The translations under genes were made by a program, and so were the position numbers. A stretch of 64,000 nucleotides of DNA from CBDCFL01 sp965216135 (GTDB lineage: Bacteria > Pseudomonadota > Alphaproteobacteria > Rhodobacterales > Rhodobacteraceae). The notes below the pieces were generated by a model. It was not told the origin of the DNA and made no database searches. It worked only from the letters and a program-made list of their open reading frames with translations. The stretch lies in contig CBDCFL010000021.1 in NCBI GenBank assembly GCA_965216135.1, forward strand, positions 297,279 through 361,278, given 5' to 3'. Shown piece after piece: positions 1-7,845 of this stretch. Position 1 is the first letter of the stretch; each line of letters begins with the position of its first letter.

Positions 1-68
1 ATAATGATACCAACGGCCATGTCCATGACATTGCCTTTGGCGATGAAGTCCTTGAATTCGCTTAACAT
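1..68 (-). CDS. mscL: Large-conductance mechanosensitive channel MscL, N-terminal fragment (cut by window edge)
   Basis: Only the first 22 codons are inside the window; the rest lies beyond base 1. Reading the minus strand from the ATG at 68-66 gives MLSEFKDFIAKGNVMDMAVG, which is the typical MscL N-terminus: an amphipathic S1 helix (EFKDFIAKGNV) followed by the start of TM1. MscL is an inner-membrane homopentamer that opens under membrane tension to release solutes during osmotic downshock. The 5' flank (69-210) has no other gene and would hold its promoter. Identification rests on a short but very conserved stretch. Confidence 0.85.
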   Translation of the reverse strand, partial: MLSEFKDFIAKGNVMDMAVGII

Positions 69-210
69 ATTCCCCTCACTGTCTGCTGTTACAAGCCCGC
101 GCGTTCGTTGCGCGCGCGCTCGCCTATCACAAATGACTGCTGATCCGGGAACAATTCATGGGGAATTTCCCGGCCTGTGTCCCCCCTGAAACACCGGCCG
201 GTTTGGCCGC

Positions 211-663
211 TTAACGATCCGGCAATGCGCCTTTCAGCACATAGCGCAGTATCTCCACCACCTGGCGCGGTTCTGTGGCCACCGCCAGCGCCGCGGCGTC
301 CACTTCTTTCAACGGGTGTTGGTGTTCTGCCCCGTGCAACACGATCAAAGACTTGCCCAGCGCCGCCGCGAAACCCGCATCAAACGCCGCATTCCACTGT
401 TTGTATTTCTCGCCAAACCGCACCACGACGACGTCGGCATCGGCAATCCCCTTGCGGATGCGGATCGCGTTGATCTGCGCGCCCTTGCGGTCGTGCCAGA
501 ACTTGTCTGACTCAGCGCCCAAAATCGCCACCCCGCAATCGTCCGACGCGGCGTGGTCGGTCACCGGTCCGCTGAATTCCACGTCGAGACCCGCCGCGCC
601 GTCAATAATCTGCTCGCGCCAGTCGGTGTGAATTTCGCCGGATAGGTAAACTTGCAACGTCAT
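211..663 (-). CDS. YtoQ family protein
   Basis: A 150-residue soluble protein. It begins MTLQVYLSGEIHTDWR and contains the family features YLSGEIH at residues 6-12, a central ADVVVVRFGEKYKQWNAAFD segment (about 75-94) and GKSLIVLH near 103-110. YtoQ proteins share the Rossmann-like fold of nucleoside 2-deoxyribosyltransferases, but their substrate is unknown to me, so no reaction is assigned. The length is normal for the family. The gene is followed downstream by the mscL start and preceded by a minus-strand terminator (719-748), so it is probably its own transcription unit. Confidence 0.8.
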   Translation of the reverse strand: MTLQVYLSGEIHTDWREQIIDGAAGLDVEFSGPVTDHAASDDCGVAILGAESDKFWHDRKGAQINAIRIRKGIADADVVVVRFGEKYKQWNAAFDAGFAAALGKSLIVLHGAEHQHPLKEVDAAALAVATEPRQVVEILRYVLKGALPDR

Positions 664-718
664 CGTGTCCCCGTCTTCTCTTCAAAAAACTCTCCCGCCG
701 GAGGCGCGATATTTCGCA

Positions 719-748
719 GAAAAAACGCCGGAACCCAAGGCCCCGGCG
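719..748 (-). terminator. Rho-independent terminator downstream of the small monooxygenase-fold gene
   Basis: On the minus strand CGCCGG (748-743) pairs with CCGGCG (731-726) around an 11-base loop, and a run of six T follows. It lies just beyond the stop codon of the gene at 774-1043 and separates it from the ytoQ-like gene. Confidence 0.65.
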
Positions 749-773
749 CAGTAATCATTCGATTTTGTTGCGC

Positions 774-1043
774 TCAATTCGCGTTCAGAAAAGAGATTTG
801 CGGCGGACCGGCGACACCGGCGTTGTGCATGGCAGATTTCAACTGGTCGCTGCCGGCGTATTGGCGTGCATTTTCCAGGCTGTCCCATTCGAAAAGTGCC
901 GTGACAGTGTTGGGGTCCGCGGCATCGCGATAGATCGTGAACGACTTTTCGCCCGCCTCGTCGCGCATCGGTTTGACATCGTCAAATACGGTTTTCCAAG
1001 CGTCGAAGTTTTCAACTTTGTGCGTAACCAACATGTATGACAT
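774..1043 (-). CDS. Small dimeric alpha-beta barrel protein (antibiotic biosynthesis monooxygenase/cyclase-like)
   Basis: 89 residues from the ATG at 1043-1041, chosen because a GAGAGGAA ribosome binding site lies about 7 bases upstream; the longer reading frame has no such signal. The pattern MSYMLVTHKVENFDAWKTVF, then ALFEWDSLENARQYAGSDQL, and a short beta end is that of ferredoxin-like dimeric barrel (ABM/NIPSNAP-type) proteins. Specific substrate unknown. It is divergent from a LysR-type regulator across a 135-bp gap (1044-1178), the usual arrangement for a LysR regulator and its target. Confidence 0.7.
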   Translation of the reverse strand: MSYMLVTHKVENFDAWKTVFDDVKPMRDEAGEKSFTIYRDAADPNTVTALFEWDSLENARQYAGSDQLKSAMHNAGVAGPPQISFLNAN

Positions 1044-1178
1044 CTGTTTATTCCTCTCGGTTGCTTCGGTCCGCCCAGGCTTTGCTGGATCATGCGGTAA
1101 GCCCAGATTGCGCGCAAATGTGCGGCGCGGGTAGATGTCCACTTGCGGAATCGTTCTGCATTATCGCAGAATACCCGC

Positions 1179-2086
1179 ATGTATGAATGGAGCGATATAC
1201 GCCTGTTTCTCGCGGTCGTCCGCGCGGGTTCGACTCTGGGCGCGGCCAAGTCGCTGGGAGTCAACCAGACCACCGTCAGTCGCCGTATGCAGATGCTCGA
1301 GCATCAATTGGGCCTGACGCTGTTTGACCGGCAGACGCGCGGCTATCGGCTGACAGAAAATGGCGAGGCCCTGATAAGGTCGGCGCAAGCCGTGAGAAGT
1401 GCCGCGGAACATTTCGAATCTACGGCCGGGCGCCTCGCACGCACCATCTCGGGCGTCGTGCGGGTGACCGCGTCGGAAAGCGTGGCCAATTTGATTGTCA
1501 TTCCGATCGCCGCAGAGTTTTGCGCATTGCACCCCAACGCGCGGGTCGAACAAGTGGCCGCTGACGCGCGGCTCGATATTGTCCACGGCGAGGCCGACCT
1601 GGCGTTCCGGGTTGATGCGCCCCCGTCCGAACCCAGCTTGGTTGCGCAGCGGCTGCCCGACCTGGCCTGGAGCGTCTATTGCGGCGAGAATTATGCCAAA
1701 AATCACAAGCCGCCGCCCGCGCCGACCAGATAGCTGACCACGACGTGATCGGCTACGAAGGCAAGATCCAGGACACCGACGGTTACCATTGGTTTATCGG
1801 GCTCGCTGACGGGGCCCGCATCACCAGCCGGTCCAACACCGTTCCCAACATGACGGCAGTATTGCGCTCTGGTCTTGGTATCGGTGCGCTGCCCTGTTTT
1901 GTGGGCGACACCCAGCCGGACCTGAAACGCTGCTTTGACCCGCCGCCGCAAATGGCGGCAGAGTTCTGGCTGCTGACATCGCGAGAGGCGCGAAATTCAC
2001 CGCAGGTGCGCGCCTTCATCGACTTCGCGGTGCCCAGAATCGTGGCCCAAAAACATATGTTTGCCGGTCAATCCGCGGCCAAATAG
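1179..2086 (+). pseudogene. LysR-type transcriptional regulator, split by a frameshift
   Basis: The first frame (1179-1733) encodes MYEWSDIRLFLAVVRAGSTL, a winged-helix DNA-binding domain (NQTTVSRRMQMLEHQLG) and the first half of the effector-binding domain, then stops at a TAG at 1731-1733. The rest of the effector domain continues in another frame to 2086 (DQIADHDVIGYEGKI, then NMTAVLRSGLGIGALPCFVG). The break falls between about 1695 and 1730, in a GC-rich CCGCCGCCCGCGCC run. Joined, the protein would be about 300 residues, normal for LysR regulators. It may be a true pseudogene or a base-calling error. It would plausibly control the divergent gene at 774-1043. Confidence 0.8.
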
Positions 2087-2664
2087 TGATCCAGCTCGTC
2101 CAGCCGGTCCTGCCCCCAGAACCGCGCGCCGTCCCCCACGACATAAAACGGTGCCCCAAAAACCCCGGCGCTGACCGCATCTTCGAGGTTGCGGCCATAG
2201 ACTTCCGCCCCGCTCAATAGCCCGCTGTCGGCCAGGCCGGGATCAAACCCTGCCGCGCTGAGACACGCCTTGATTACCTCGTCGTCGGCAACGTTTTTTT
2301 CCTCCGCCCAGCAGGCGCGCAGGATCGAATGGACCAGCACGCCCATATCTCCGCCGCCTGCGCTTTGTGCCGCGATAATCGCATAGGACGAAGGCGCCGG
2401 GTTAGTGGGAAAGAACATCGGCTTGGGGTTGACCGCCAGGCCATTGGCCACCGCCTGGCGCTCGATCTCGATCAGCCGGTATTCCTGGCGCGCTGGATGG
2501 CGTTCTGCCGTGGCCACGCCACCGGTGCGCGAAAAAAGCGCCGATAGATCCAACGGCTTGTAGCTGATCGCCACGCCGTGCCGCGTCGCGATCTCCTCCA
2601 GCCGCGTCCCGGCCAGGTAGGTAAAGGGCGAAATCGTGGCAAAATAATAATCGATCCGCGCCAT
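2068..2664 (-). CDS. 2-hydroxychromene-2-carboxylate isomerase family (DsbA-fold) protein
   Basis: 198 residues from the ATG at 2664-2662 (MARIDYYFATISPFTYLAG). The start is placed here because family members begin at this motif and the upstream extension overlaps prs on the other strand. Conserved stretches are NPKPMFFPTNPAPSSYAIIA (about 80-100) and the C-terminal GVFGAPFYVVGDGARFWGQD, which carries the cis-Pro-type loop of this kappa-class GST-like fold. Family members isomerise hydroxychromene carboxylate in aromatic degradation or use glutathione; the substrate here is not known. The 3' end overlaps the convergent LysR gene by 19 bases. Confidence 0.8.
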   Translation of the reverse strand: MARIDYYFATISPFTYLAGTRLEEIATRHGVAISYKPLDLSALFSRTGGVATAERHPARQEYRLIEIERQAVANGLAVNPKPMFFPTNPAPSSYAIIAAQSAGGGDMGVLVHSILRACWAEEKNVADDEVIKACLSAAGFDPGLADSGLLSGAEVYGRNLEDAVSAGVFGAPFYVVGDGARFWGQDRLDELDHYLAAD

Positions 2665-2763
2665 TTGCGCCGCCTCCCGTTCAACCTGTTTGCAAGACCG
2701 TAGCGGGGTGATAAGCGGTGTCAACGCCACACAGCCGCCGCCAATATGAGTCGACCAGCTGCC

Positions 2764-3795
2764 ATGTCCACCATCACCGAACCGAAAATTATCTCCGGCA
2801 ATGCCAACCGCGCACTTGCCAAGGCCATCGCCCGGCGGATGTCGATGCACCGCGGTGTTGTGGTCGATCTGGTCGACGCACGGGTGGAGCGCTTTAACGA
2901 TGGTGAGATATTCGTCGAAGTGTTCGAAAATGTGCGCGGCGAAGATATGTTTATCCTGCAGCCCACATCAAATCCGGCCAATGACAATCTGATGGAGCTT
3001 CTGGTCATCGCCGACGCTCTGCGCCGGTCCTCAGCGGCGCGGATCACCGCGGTCATCCCCTATTTCGGCTATGCGCGCCAGGACCGCCGGACCAAGGCGC
3101 GCACCCCGATCACCGCCAAACTGGTCGCCAATATGATCGTCGAGGCGGGAATCGAGCGGGTTCTGACGCTCGATCTGCATGCCACCCAGATTCAAGGATT
3201 TTTCGACATTCCGGTCGATAACCTATTCGGCTCACCACTTTTCGCGTTGGATATTCTCCACCATTTCGAAGGCGGCATGGACAAGATCATGGTGGTCTCG
3301 CCCGACGTGGGCGGCGTGGCGCGCGCCCGCGATCTGGCCAAGCGGATCGGCGCACCGCTGTCGATTGTGGACAAACGCCGTGGCGAGCCCGGCAAGGTAG
3401 CTGAGATGACGGTGATCGGCGACGTTAAGGATTGCAAATGTATCATCGTCGACGACCTTGTCGACACCGCCGGAACCCTGTGCAAGGCCGCCGAAGTGCT
3501 GATGGAAAATGGCGCCAATGAGGTGCATTCCTATATCACCCATGGCGTGCTATCGGGCCCGGCGGTCGAACGGATCACCGCATCGGTCATGAAAAGCCTG
3601 GTGATCACCGACACCATCCAGCCCAGCGATACGGTGAAATATGCCAAGAACATCCGCGTGGTCCCGACCGCGCCGATGTTTACCCAGGCCATCCTGAACA
3701 CCTGGAACGGCACCTCGGTTTCGTCCCTGTTCGACCACAAAATGCTCGCGCCGATCTACGACGGCACCTACAGCCAGGGCGCGCTGGCGCTTTAG
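2764..3795 (+). CDS. prs: Ribose-phosphate pyrophosphokinase (PRPP synthase)
   Basis: Makes 5-phosphoribosyl-1-diphosphate from ribose 5-phosphate and ATP, the precursor of purines, pyrimidines, histidine, tryptophan and NAD. The 343-residue product has the class I signatures: ERFNDGEIFVEV, DLHATQIQGFFDIPVDNL, VSPDVGGVARARDLAKRIG, DKRR, and the PRPP loop VDDLVDTAGTL. The ATG at 2764 (MSTITEPKIISGN) fits other Rhodobacteraceae enzymes; an in-frame ATG 18 bases upstream (2746) is possible. A good hairpin terminator follows at 3858. Slightly longer than E. coli Prs, as is usual in this group. Confidence 0.95.
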   Translation: MSTITEPKIISGNANRALAKAIARRMSMHRGVVVDLVDARVERFNDGEIFVEVFENVRGEDMFILQPTSNPANDNLMELLVIADALRRSSAARITAVIPYFGYARQDRRTKARTPITAKLVANMIVEAGIERVLTLDLHATQIQGFFDIPVDNLFGSPLFALDILHHFEGGMDKIMVVSPDVGGVARARDLAKRIGAPLSIVDKRRGEPGKVAEMTVIGDVKDCKCIIVDDLVDTAGTLCKAAEVLMENGANEVHSYITHGVLSGPAVERITASVMKSLVITDTIQPSDTVKYAKNIRVVPTAPMFTQAILNTWNGTSVSSLFDHKMLAPIYDGTYSQGALAL

Positions 3796-3857
3796 TGGTT
3801 GCAGCTTAGCGCAAACCGACACCCTATTCATTTTGCCGAAAATATCCCGGGGAGTGT

Positions 3858-3879
3858 GAGGGGCAGCGCCCCTCATTTT
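3858..3879 (+). terminator. Rho-independent terminator of prs
   Basis: GAGGGGC (3858-3864) pairs perfectly with GCCCCTC (3868-3874) around an AGC loop and is followed by ATTTTC. It sits 62 bases after the prs stop codon. Confidence 0.75.
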
Positions 3880-3991
3880 CACGCAACCCTATGTCATCGC
3901 TTCTGACGACAAGATGCTGGAGCCGGTCCAAGTCGGCCTGTATAACCCCGAAACAACCGTCGATTTACCCGCACCAAAGGGGCCCCCAAAC

Positions 3992-4627
3992 GTGTACCAA
4001 CCAGCGCTTTTTCGTGAAGACCGGATCGACGTGATGCATGATCTGATGCGCGCGCATCCGTTTGCATTGCTGGTTTCCTGCATTTCGGGCAGCCCGACGG
4101 CGGATCATTTGCCGCTGGTTGTGCACGCTGATCTATCCGCCAAAGGCACAATCCGGGGCCACATCGCCAAGGCCAACCCGCTGTGGGCCAACCGGTCCAA
4201 ATTGTCCGCAGCGATGGCGGTATTTCAGGGCCCGCAGGCCTATGTGATACCGTCGTGGTATCCCTCGAAAAAGCAGCATGGCAAGGCCGTGCCGACCTGG
4301 AACTACGCCGTGGTCCACGCGCGCGGTGATCTTCGTTTTGTGGATGACGCTGACTGGCTGATGGCACATCTCGCCCGTCTGACCGATAGCCAGGAAAGCA
4401 GCCGACCGACGCCCTGGCATGTCACCGACGCCCCTAAAGATTTCATCGCCCGCCAATTGTCTGCAATTGTCGGTCTCGAGTTGACCATTGGAAGTCTTGA
4501 GGGAACCTGGAAAGTCAGCCAAAACCGCGATGCGCAGGACCGAGCCGGTGTTCAGCGTGGGCTCTTGACTGAAAATACCCAAGCTGCAACGGCCATTTCG
4601 GATCTGATCAAAAGTACGCAGAGCTAG
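3992..4627 (+). CDS. PaiB-type FMN-binding negative transcriptional regulator
   Basis: The GTG at 3992 gives VYQPALFREDRIDVMHDLMR, matching the usual MYxPxxFxExD start of PaiB-family proteins, and yields 211 residues. Further family marks are DHLPLVVHAD, HIAKANPLW, AYVIPSWYPSKKQHGK and VPTWNYAVVHARG, a split-barrel flavin-binding fold. B. subtilis PaiB represses sporulation and protease genes; in proteobacteria the role is not well defined and an FMN-linked enzyme or acetylation-related function is possible. The first in-frame ATG upstream (3914) adds 26 residues with no family resemblance. The gene runs convergent to the ATP synthase operon. Confidence 0.8.
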   Translation: MYQPALFREDRIDVMHDLMRAHPFALLVSCISGSPTADHLPLVVHADLSAKGTIRGHIAKANPLWANRSKLSAAMAVFQGPQAYVIPSWYPSKKQHGKAVPTWNYAVVHARGDLRFVDDADWLMAHLARLTDSQESSRPTPWHVTDAPKDFIARQLSAIVGLELTIGSLEGTWKVSQNRDAQDRAGVQRGLLTENTQAATAISDLIKSTQS

Positions 4628-4741
4628 CACACCACACGCTTAATCTCAATCAATTCTGATGCTCTGTATGTTTGATTTGGTGCGTAATTTAGCCCCAAAA
4701 TCTTTTCGGGATGCGCTCCAAACGATTCAGCCCTCGCCGAC

Positions 4742-5149
4742 CTAGGCGCTCAGCCCCAGCACCAGCGCCACCGCCGCCAGATCGGCAACGCGCTTGTTCA
4801 GCAAGTCGGTCTCGCGCGGATCGCTGGCCTCCTCCACAGCCGCCTTGGCCGCTACCATCAGCCGGTCCACTATATCCTGATTGACCTCGTCGCGCGGCAG
4901 CGCTTCTTCGGCCAGAACCGAGGCACCGGTCGCGGTGATCTCGGCAAATCCGCCGGTTACCAGAAATTCCTGCGGCTGACCGCCGATCACTGCGCGCAGC
5001 AGGCCGGGGCGCAATGTGGTGATCGTCGGCGTGTGGCCTGCCATGGCCACCATATCGCCCTCGTCGCCGGGGATCAGCACCTCGGACGCCTCGCCCGAGG
5101 CCAGACGGCGTTCCGGCGATACCAGATCGAATTGCATCATATCGGCCAT
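4742..5149 (-). CDS. atpC: ATP synthase F1, epsilon subunit
   Basis: Last gene of the minus-strand F1 operon. The 135-residue protein starts MADMMQFDLVSPERRLASGE and has the ten-stranded beta domain with GDEGDMVAMAGHTP and GFAEITATGASVLAE, followed by a helical C-terminal part rich in Ala. Epsilon forms the central stalk with gamma, couples rotation to catalysis and can inhibit ATP hydrolysis. Length is typical of Rhodobacteraceae. It follows atpD with a 14-bp gap. No convincing terminator is visible between it and the convergent gene that ends at 4627. Confidence 0.95.
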   Translation of the reverse strand: MADMMQFDLVSPERRLASGEASEVLIPGDEGDMVAMAGHTPTITTLRPGLLRAVIGGQPQEFLVTGGFAEITATGASVLAEEALPRDEVNQDIVDRLMVAAKAAVEEASDPRETDLLNKRVADLAAVALVLGLSA

Positions 5150-5163
5150 GCGCTGCCCCTGTC

Positions 5164-6588
5164 CTAAGCGACCTCTGCGGCCAGTCGTTCGGCCTTGGCG
5201 ACCACCTCGTTGATGCCGCCAACCATGTAAAACGCCGCTTCGGGCAAGTGGTCATATTCACCGGCGACAACCGCCTTGAAGGATGAGATCGTGTCTTCCA
5301 GCGGCACCTGAACGCCAGGGCTGCCAGTAAATACCTCTGCCACATCAAACGGTTGGCTAAGGAAGCGCTGGATTTTCCGCGCCCGTGCCACGGTCAGCTT
5401 ATCCTCTTCCGAGAGCTCATCCATGCCCAGAATAGCAATGATGTCCTGCAAGGACTTGTAGCGCTGCAATATCCCCTGCACCTCGCGGGCGACGTTGTAA
5501 TGTTCGTCGCCGATCACCGCGGGGTCCATCAACCGCGAGGTTGAATCGAGCGGGTCCACGGCGGGGTAAATGCCAAGCTCAGAGATCGCCCGGTCCAGAA
5601 CCGTGGTGGCATCAAGGTGGGCAAACGAGGTTGCCGGTGCCGGGTCGGTCAAATCGTCGGCGGGCACATAAACCGCCTGCACCGAAGTGATCGAGCCGAC
5701 CTTGGTCGAGGTAATCCGTTCCTGCAGCGCGCCCATGTCGGTCGCCAGTGTCGGCTGATAACCAACTGCCGAGGGAATGCGGCCCAACAGCGCCGAACAT
5801 TCAGACCCGGCTTGCGTAAAGCGGAAAATGTTGTCGATGAAAAACAGCACGTCCGATCCGCTCTCATCGCGGAACTGCTCGGCCAGTGTCAGACCGGACA
5901 GCGCCACGCGCATCCGCGCACCCGGTGGTTCGTTCATCTGGCCATAGACCAGCGCGATCTTGCTTTCGGGCAGATTATCGGGAACGATGACGCCGCTTTC
6001 GATCATCTCATGGTAAAGGTCGTTGCCTTCGCGCGTCCGCTCGCCCACGCCAGCAAACACCGACAGGCCCGAATGCACCTTGGCGATGTTGTTGATCAGC
6101 TCCATGATCAGCACCGTCTTGCCAACACCGGCGCCACCAAACAGGCCGATCTTGCCGCCCTTGGTGTAGGGTGCCAGCAGGTCCACAACCTTGATTCCGG
6201 TGATCAGAATTTCGCTTTCGGTCGATTGATCCTGAAAATCCGGCGCGGGCTGGTGGATGGCACGTTTTTCAGTGGCGTTGACCGGGCCTTTCTCGTCAAC
6301 CGGTTCGCCGATGACGTTGACGATCCGGCCCAACGTAGCGTTACCGACCGGCATCGAGATCGGCGCACCGCTGTCCGTCACGACCGCACCGCGCACCAGC
6401 CCCTCGGTGCCGTCCATGGCAATGGTGCGCACTGTGTTTTCGCCCAGATGCTGCGCCACTTCGAGGACCAGCCGCTTGTCGTTATTGGTGGTCTCCAGCG
6501 CGTTCAGAATCTCGGGCAGCTGGTCGTCAAATTTCACATCGACGACGGCGCCGATGATTTGGGTCACTTTGCCTTTTGCGTTTGCCAT
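5164..6588 (-). CDS. atpD: ATP synthase F1, beta subunit (catalytic)
   Basis: 474 residues, full length. The Walker A motif GGAGVGKTVLIMELI, the catalytic segment GVGERTREGNDLY (with the general-base Glu), Walker B-type VLFFIDNIFRFTQAG and the DELSEEDKLTVARARKIQRF tail are intact. Beta carries the catalytic nucleotide sites of the F1 hexamer. An AGGAG-type site lies just upstream of the ATG. It is separated from atpG by about 360 bp that contain one extra small ORF, an unusual gap for this operon. Confidence 0.97.
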   Translation of the reverse strand: MANAKGKVTQIIGAVVDVKFDDQLPEILNALETTNNDKRLVLEVAQHLGENTVRTIAMDGTEGLVRGAVVTDSGAPISMPVGNATLGRIVNVIGEPVDEKGPVNATEKRAIHQPAPDFQDQSTESEILITGIKVVDLLAPYTKGGKIGLFGGAGVGKTVLIMELINNIAKVHSGLSVFAGVGERTREGNDLYHEMIESGVIVPDNLPESKIALVYGQMNEPPGARMRVALSGLTLAEQFRDESGSDVLFFIDNIFRFTQAGSECSALLGRIPSAVGYQPTLATDMGALQERITSTKVGSITSVQAVYVPADDLTDPAPATSFAHLDATTVLDRAISELGIYPAVDPLDSTSRLMDPAVIGDEHYNVAREVQGILQRYKSLQDIIAILGMDELSEEDKLTVARARKIQRFLSQPFDVAEVFTGSPGVQVPLEDTISSFKAVVAGEYDHLPEAAFYMVGGINEVVAKAERLAAEVA

Positions 6589-6656
6589 TTCTGGTTCTCC
6601 TTCTTAGGCGGCCAAGGCTTCTATTTCGGACAAAGCCGTTGAAATGCCGCCGTTTG

Positions 6657-6950
6657 TTAGCTGAAATGTTTTGTATTCGCGGTTGGCGACCAAATACCCC
6701 AACGGGATAAGCATAGCCCCAAGACGCGCCGATCAGTTAGAGTCCTGTTGCGCAGTTTTTCGCCAACACGAAAGTTGTCCAAGACAACGCTCCGCTCCAC
6801 ATACTGGTTTTCGATTCTCGCGCAATCGAACGGTTGCGATCCAAACCGAAGCGCAAATTCCAAAAGATACCCACGGGTTCGCGAACCATCCGGCACGTTA
6901 TCGAAAGGCTCGGCCCCTAAAATATACTCGAATCTTTCCTCGGGGGACAT
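6657..6950 (-). CDS. Hypothetical 97-codon ORF between atpG and atpD
   Basis: The ATG at 6950-6948 overlaps the TGA stop of atpG (6952-6950) by one base, an arrangement that favours translational coupling. The product begins MSPEERFEYILGAEPFDNVP and is basic and Arg-rich towards the C-terminus, with no signal peptide, membrane segment or motif that I recognise. Subunit genes of F1 normally follow each other more closely, so this ORF is either a lineage-specific operon member or spacer that happens to be open. An in-frame TTG one codon earlier is possible. No function is proposed. Confidence 0.5.
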   Translation of the reverse strand: MSPEERFEYILGAEPFDNVPDGSRTRGYLLEFALRFGSQPFDCARIENQYVERSVVLDNFRVGEKLRNRTLTDRRVLGLCLSRWGIWSPTANTKHFS

Positions 6951-7825
6951 CAAAGCGCCTCCGCCCCAGATATAATTTCAATAAGTTCGTTGGTGATGAC
7001 CGCCTGACGCGACCGGTTGTATTTGATCGTCAGTCTGTCGATCATATCGCCGGCGTTGCGGGTGGCGTTGTCCATGGCGCTCATCCGCGCGCCCTGTTCG
7101 GATGCGCCGTTCTCTAAGAGCGCGCTGAAAAGCTGAGTGGCAACACCGCGCGGCAAGAGATCGGCCAGGATCTCTTCCTCTTCCGGCTCGTAATCGTACA
7201 CCACTGCCGTGCCCGCGCCTTCCTCGGCCTCGAATTTCGCCGGGATGATCTGGCGCTCGGTCGGGGTTTGGCTCATCACTGACTCAAATTGGCTGAAAAA
7301 GATCGTGGCGACGTCAAATTCACCGCCTTCAAAGCGGTGGATGATGTCGCGGGCGATGTCCTGAGCGTTGACATACCCGACCTTTTTGACCTCGGTCAGG
7401 TCAACATGACCGATGTTGTTGTCACCGAAATCGCGCTTGAGCTGGTCGCGCCCCTTTTTGCCGACGGTCAGTATTTTGATCGACTTGCCGGCCGCCAGCA
7501 GGTCAGCCGCCCTGGCGCGCGCCATTTTTACAATCGACGAGTTGAAACCACCGCAAAGGCCGCGCTCTGATGTCATGACCACCAGCAGATGGGTCTGTTC
7601 TGACCCCGAGCCGATCAGCAGTTTCGGCGCGCTTTCCGACCCGCCTGCCGCTGCCGAAAGACCCGCCATCACCGAATTGAACCGTTCAGCATAAGGCCGC
7701 CCGGCCTCGGCCGCATCCTGGGCGCGGCGCAGTTTCGCGGCGGCGACCATCTGCATCGCCTTGGTGATCTTGCGGGTCGATTTGACCGACTCAATCCGGT
7801 TTTTGAGGTCTTTAAGGTTGGGCAT
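6950..7825 (-). CDS. atpG: ATP synthase F1, gamma subunit
   Basis: 291 residues starting MPNLKDLKNRIESVKSTRKI, the conserved N-terminal coiled-coil helix of the rotor, with KAMQMVAAAKLRRAQ after it. The Rossmann-like middle contains TSERGLCGGFNSSIVK, and the C-terminal helix ends with MSAMDNATRNAGDMIDRL and NRSRQAVITNELIEIISGAE. All family landmarks are present. The stop codon overlaps the start of the small ORF at 6950. It lies 20 bases downstream of atpA in the same operon. Confidence 0.97.
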   Translation of the reverse strand: MPNLKDLKNRIESVKSTRKITKAMQMVAAAKLRRAQDAAEAGRPYAERFNSVMAGLSAAAGGSESAPKLLIGSGSEQTHLLVVMTSERGLCGGFNSSIVKMARARAADLLAAGKSIKILTVGKKGRDQLKRDFGDNNIGHVDLTEVKKVGYVNAQDIARDIIHRFEGGEFDVATIFFSQFESVMSQTPTERQIIPAKFEAEEGAGTAVVYDYEPEEEEILADLLPRGVATQLFSALLENGASEQGARMSAMDNATRNAGDMIDRLTIKYNRSRQAVITNELIEIISGAEAL

Positions 7826-7845
7826 CGGCGCGCTGCTCCTTAATC

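Noticed and set aside
7..18. Match to the IS630 terminal repeat (TACCAACGGCC) at the window start
   Set aside because: It is part of the conserved mscL coding sequence (MAVGI region), so the match is coincidental.
5617..6642. 341-codon plus-strand frame across atpD
   Set aside because: Antisense shadow of a highly conserved catalytic subunit; no recognisable motif or ribosome binding site.
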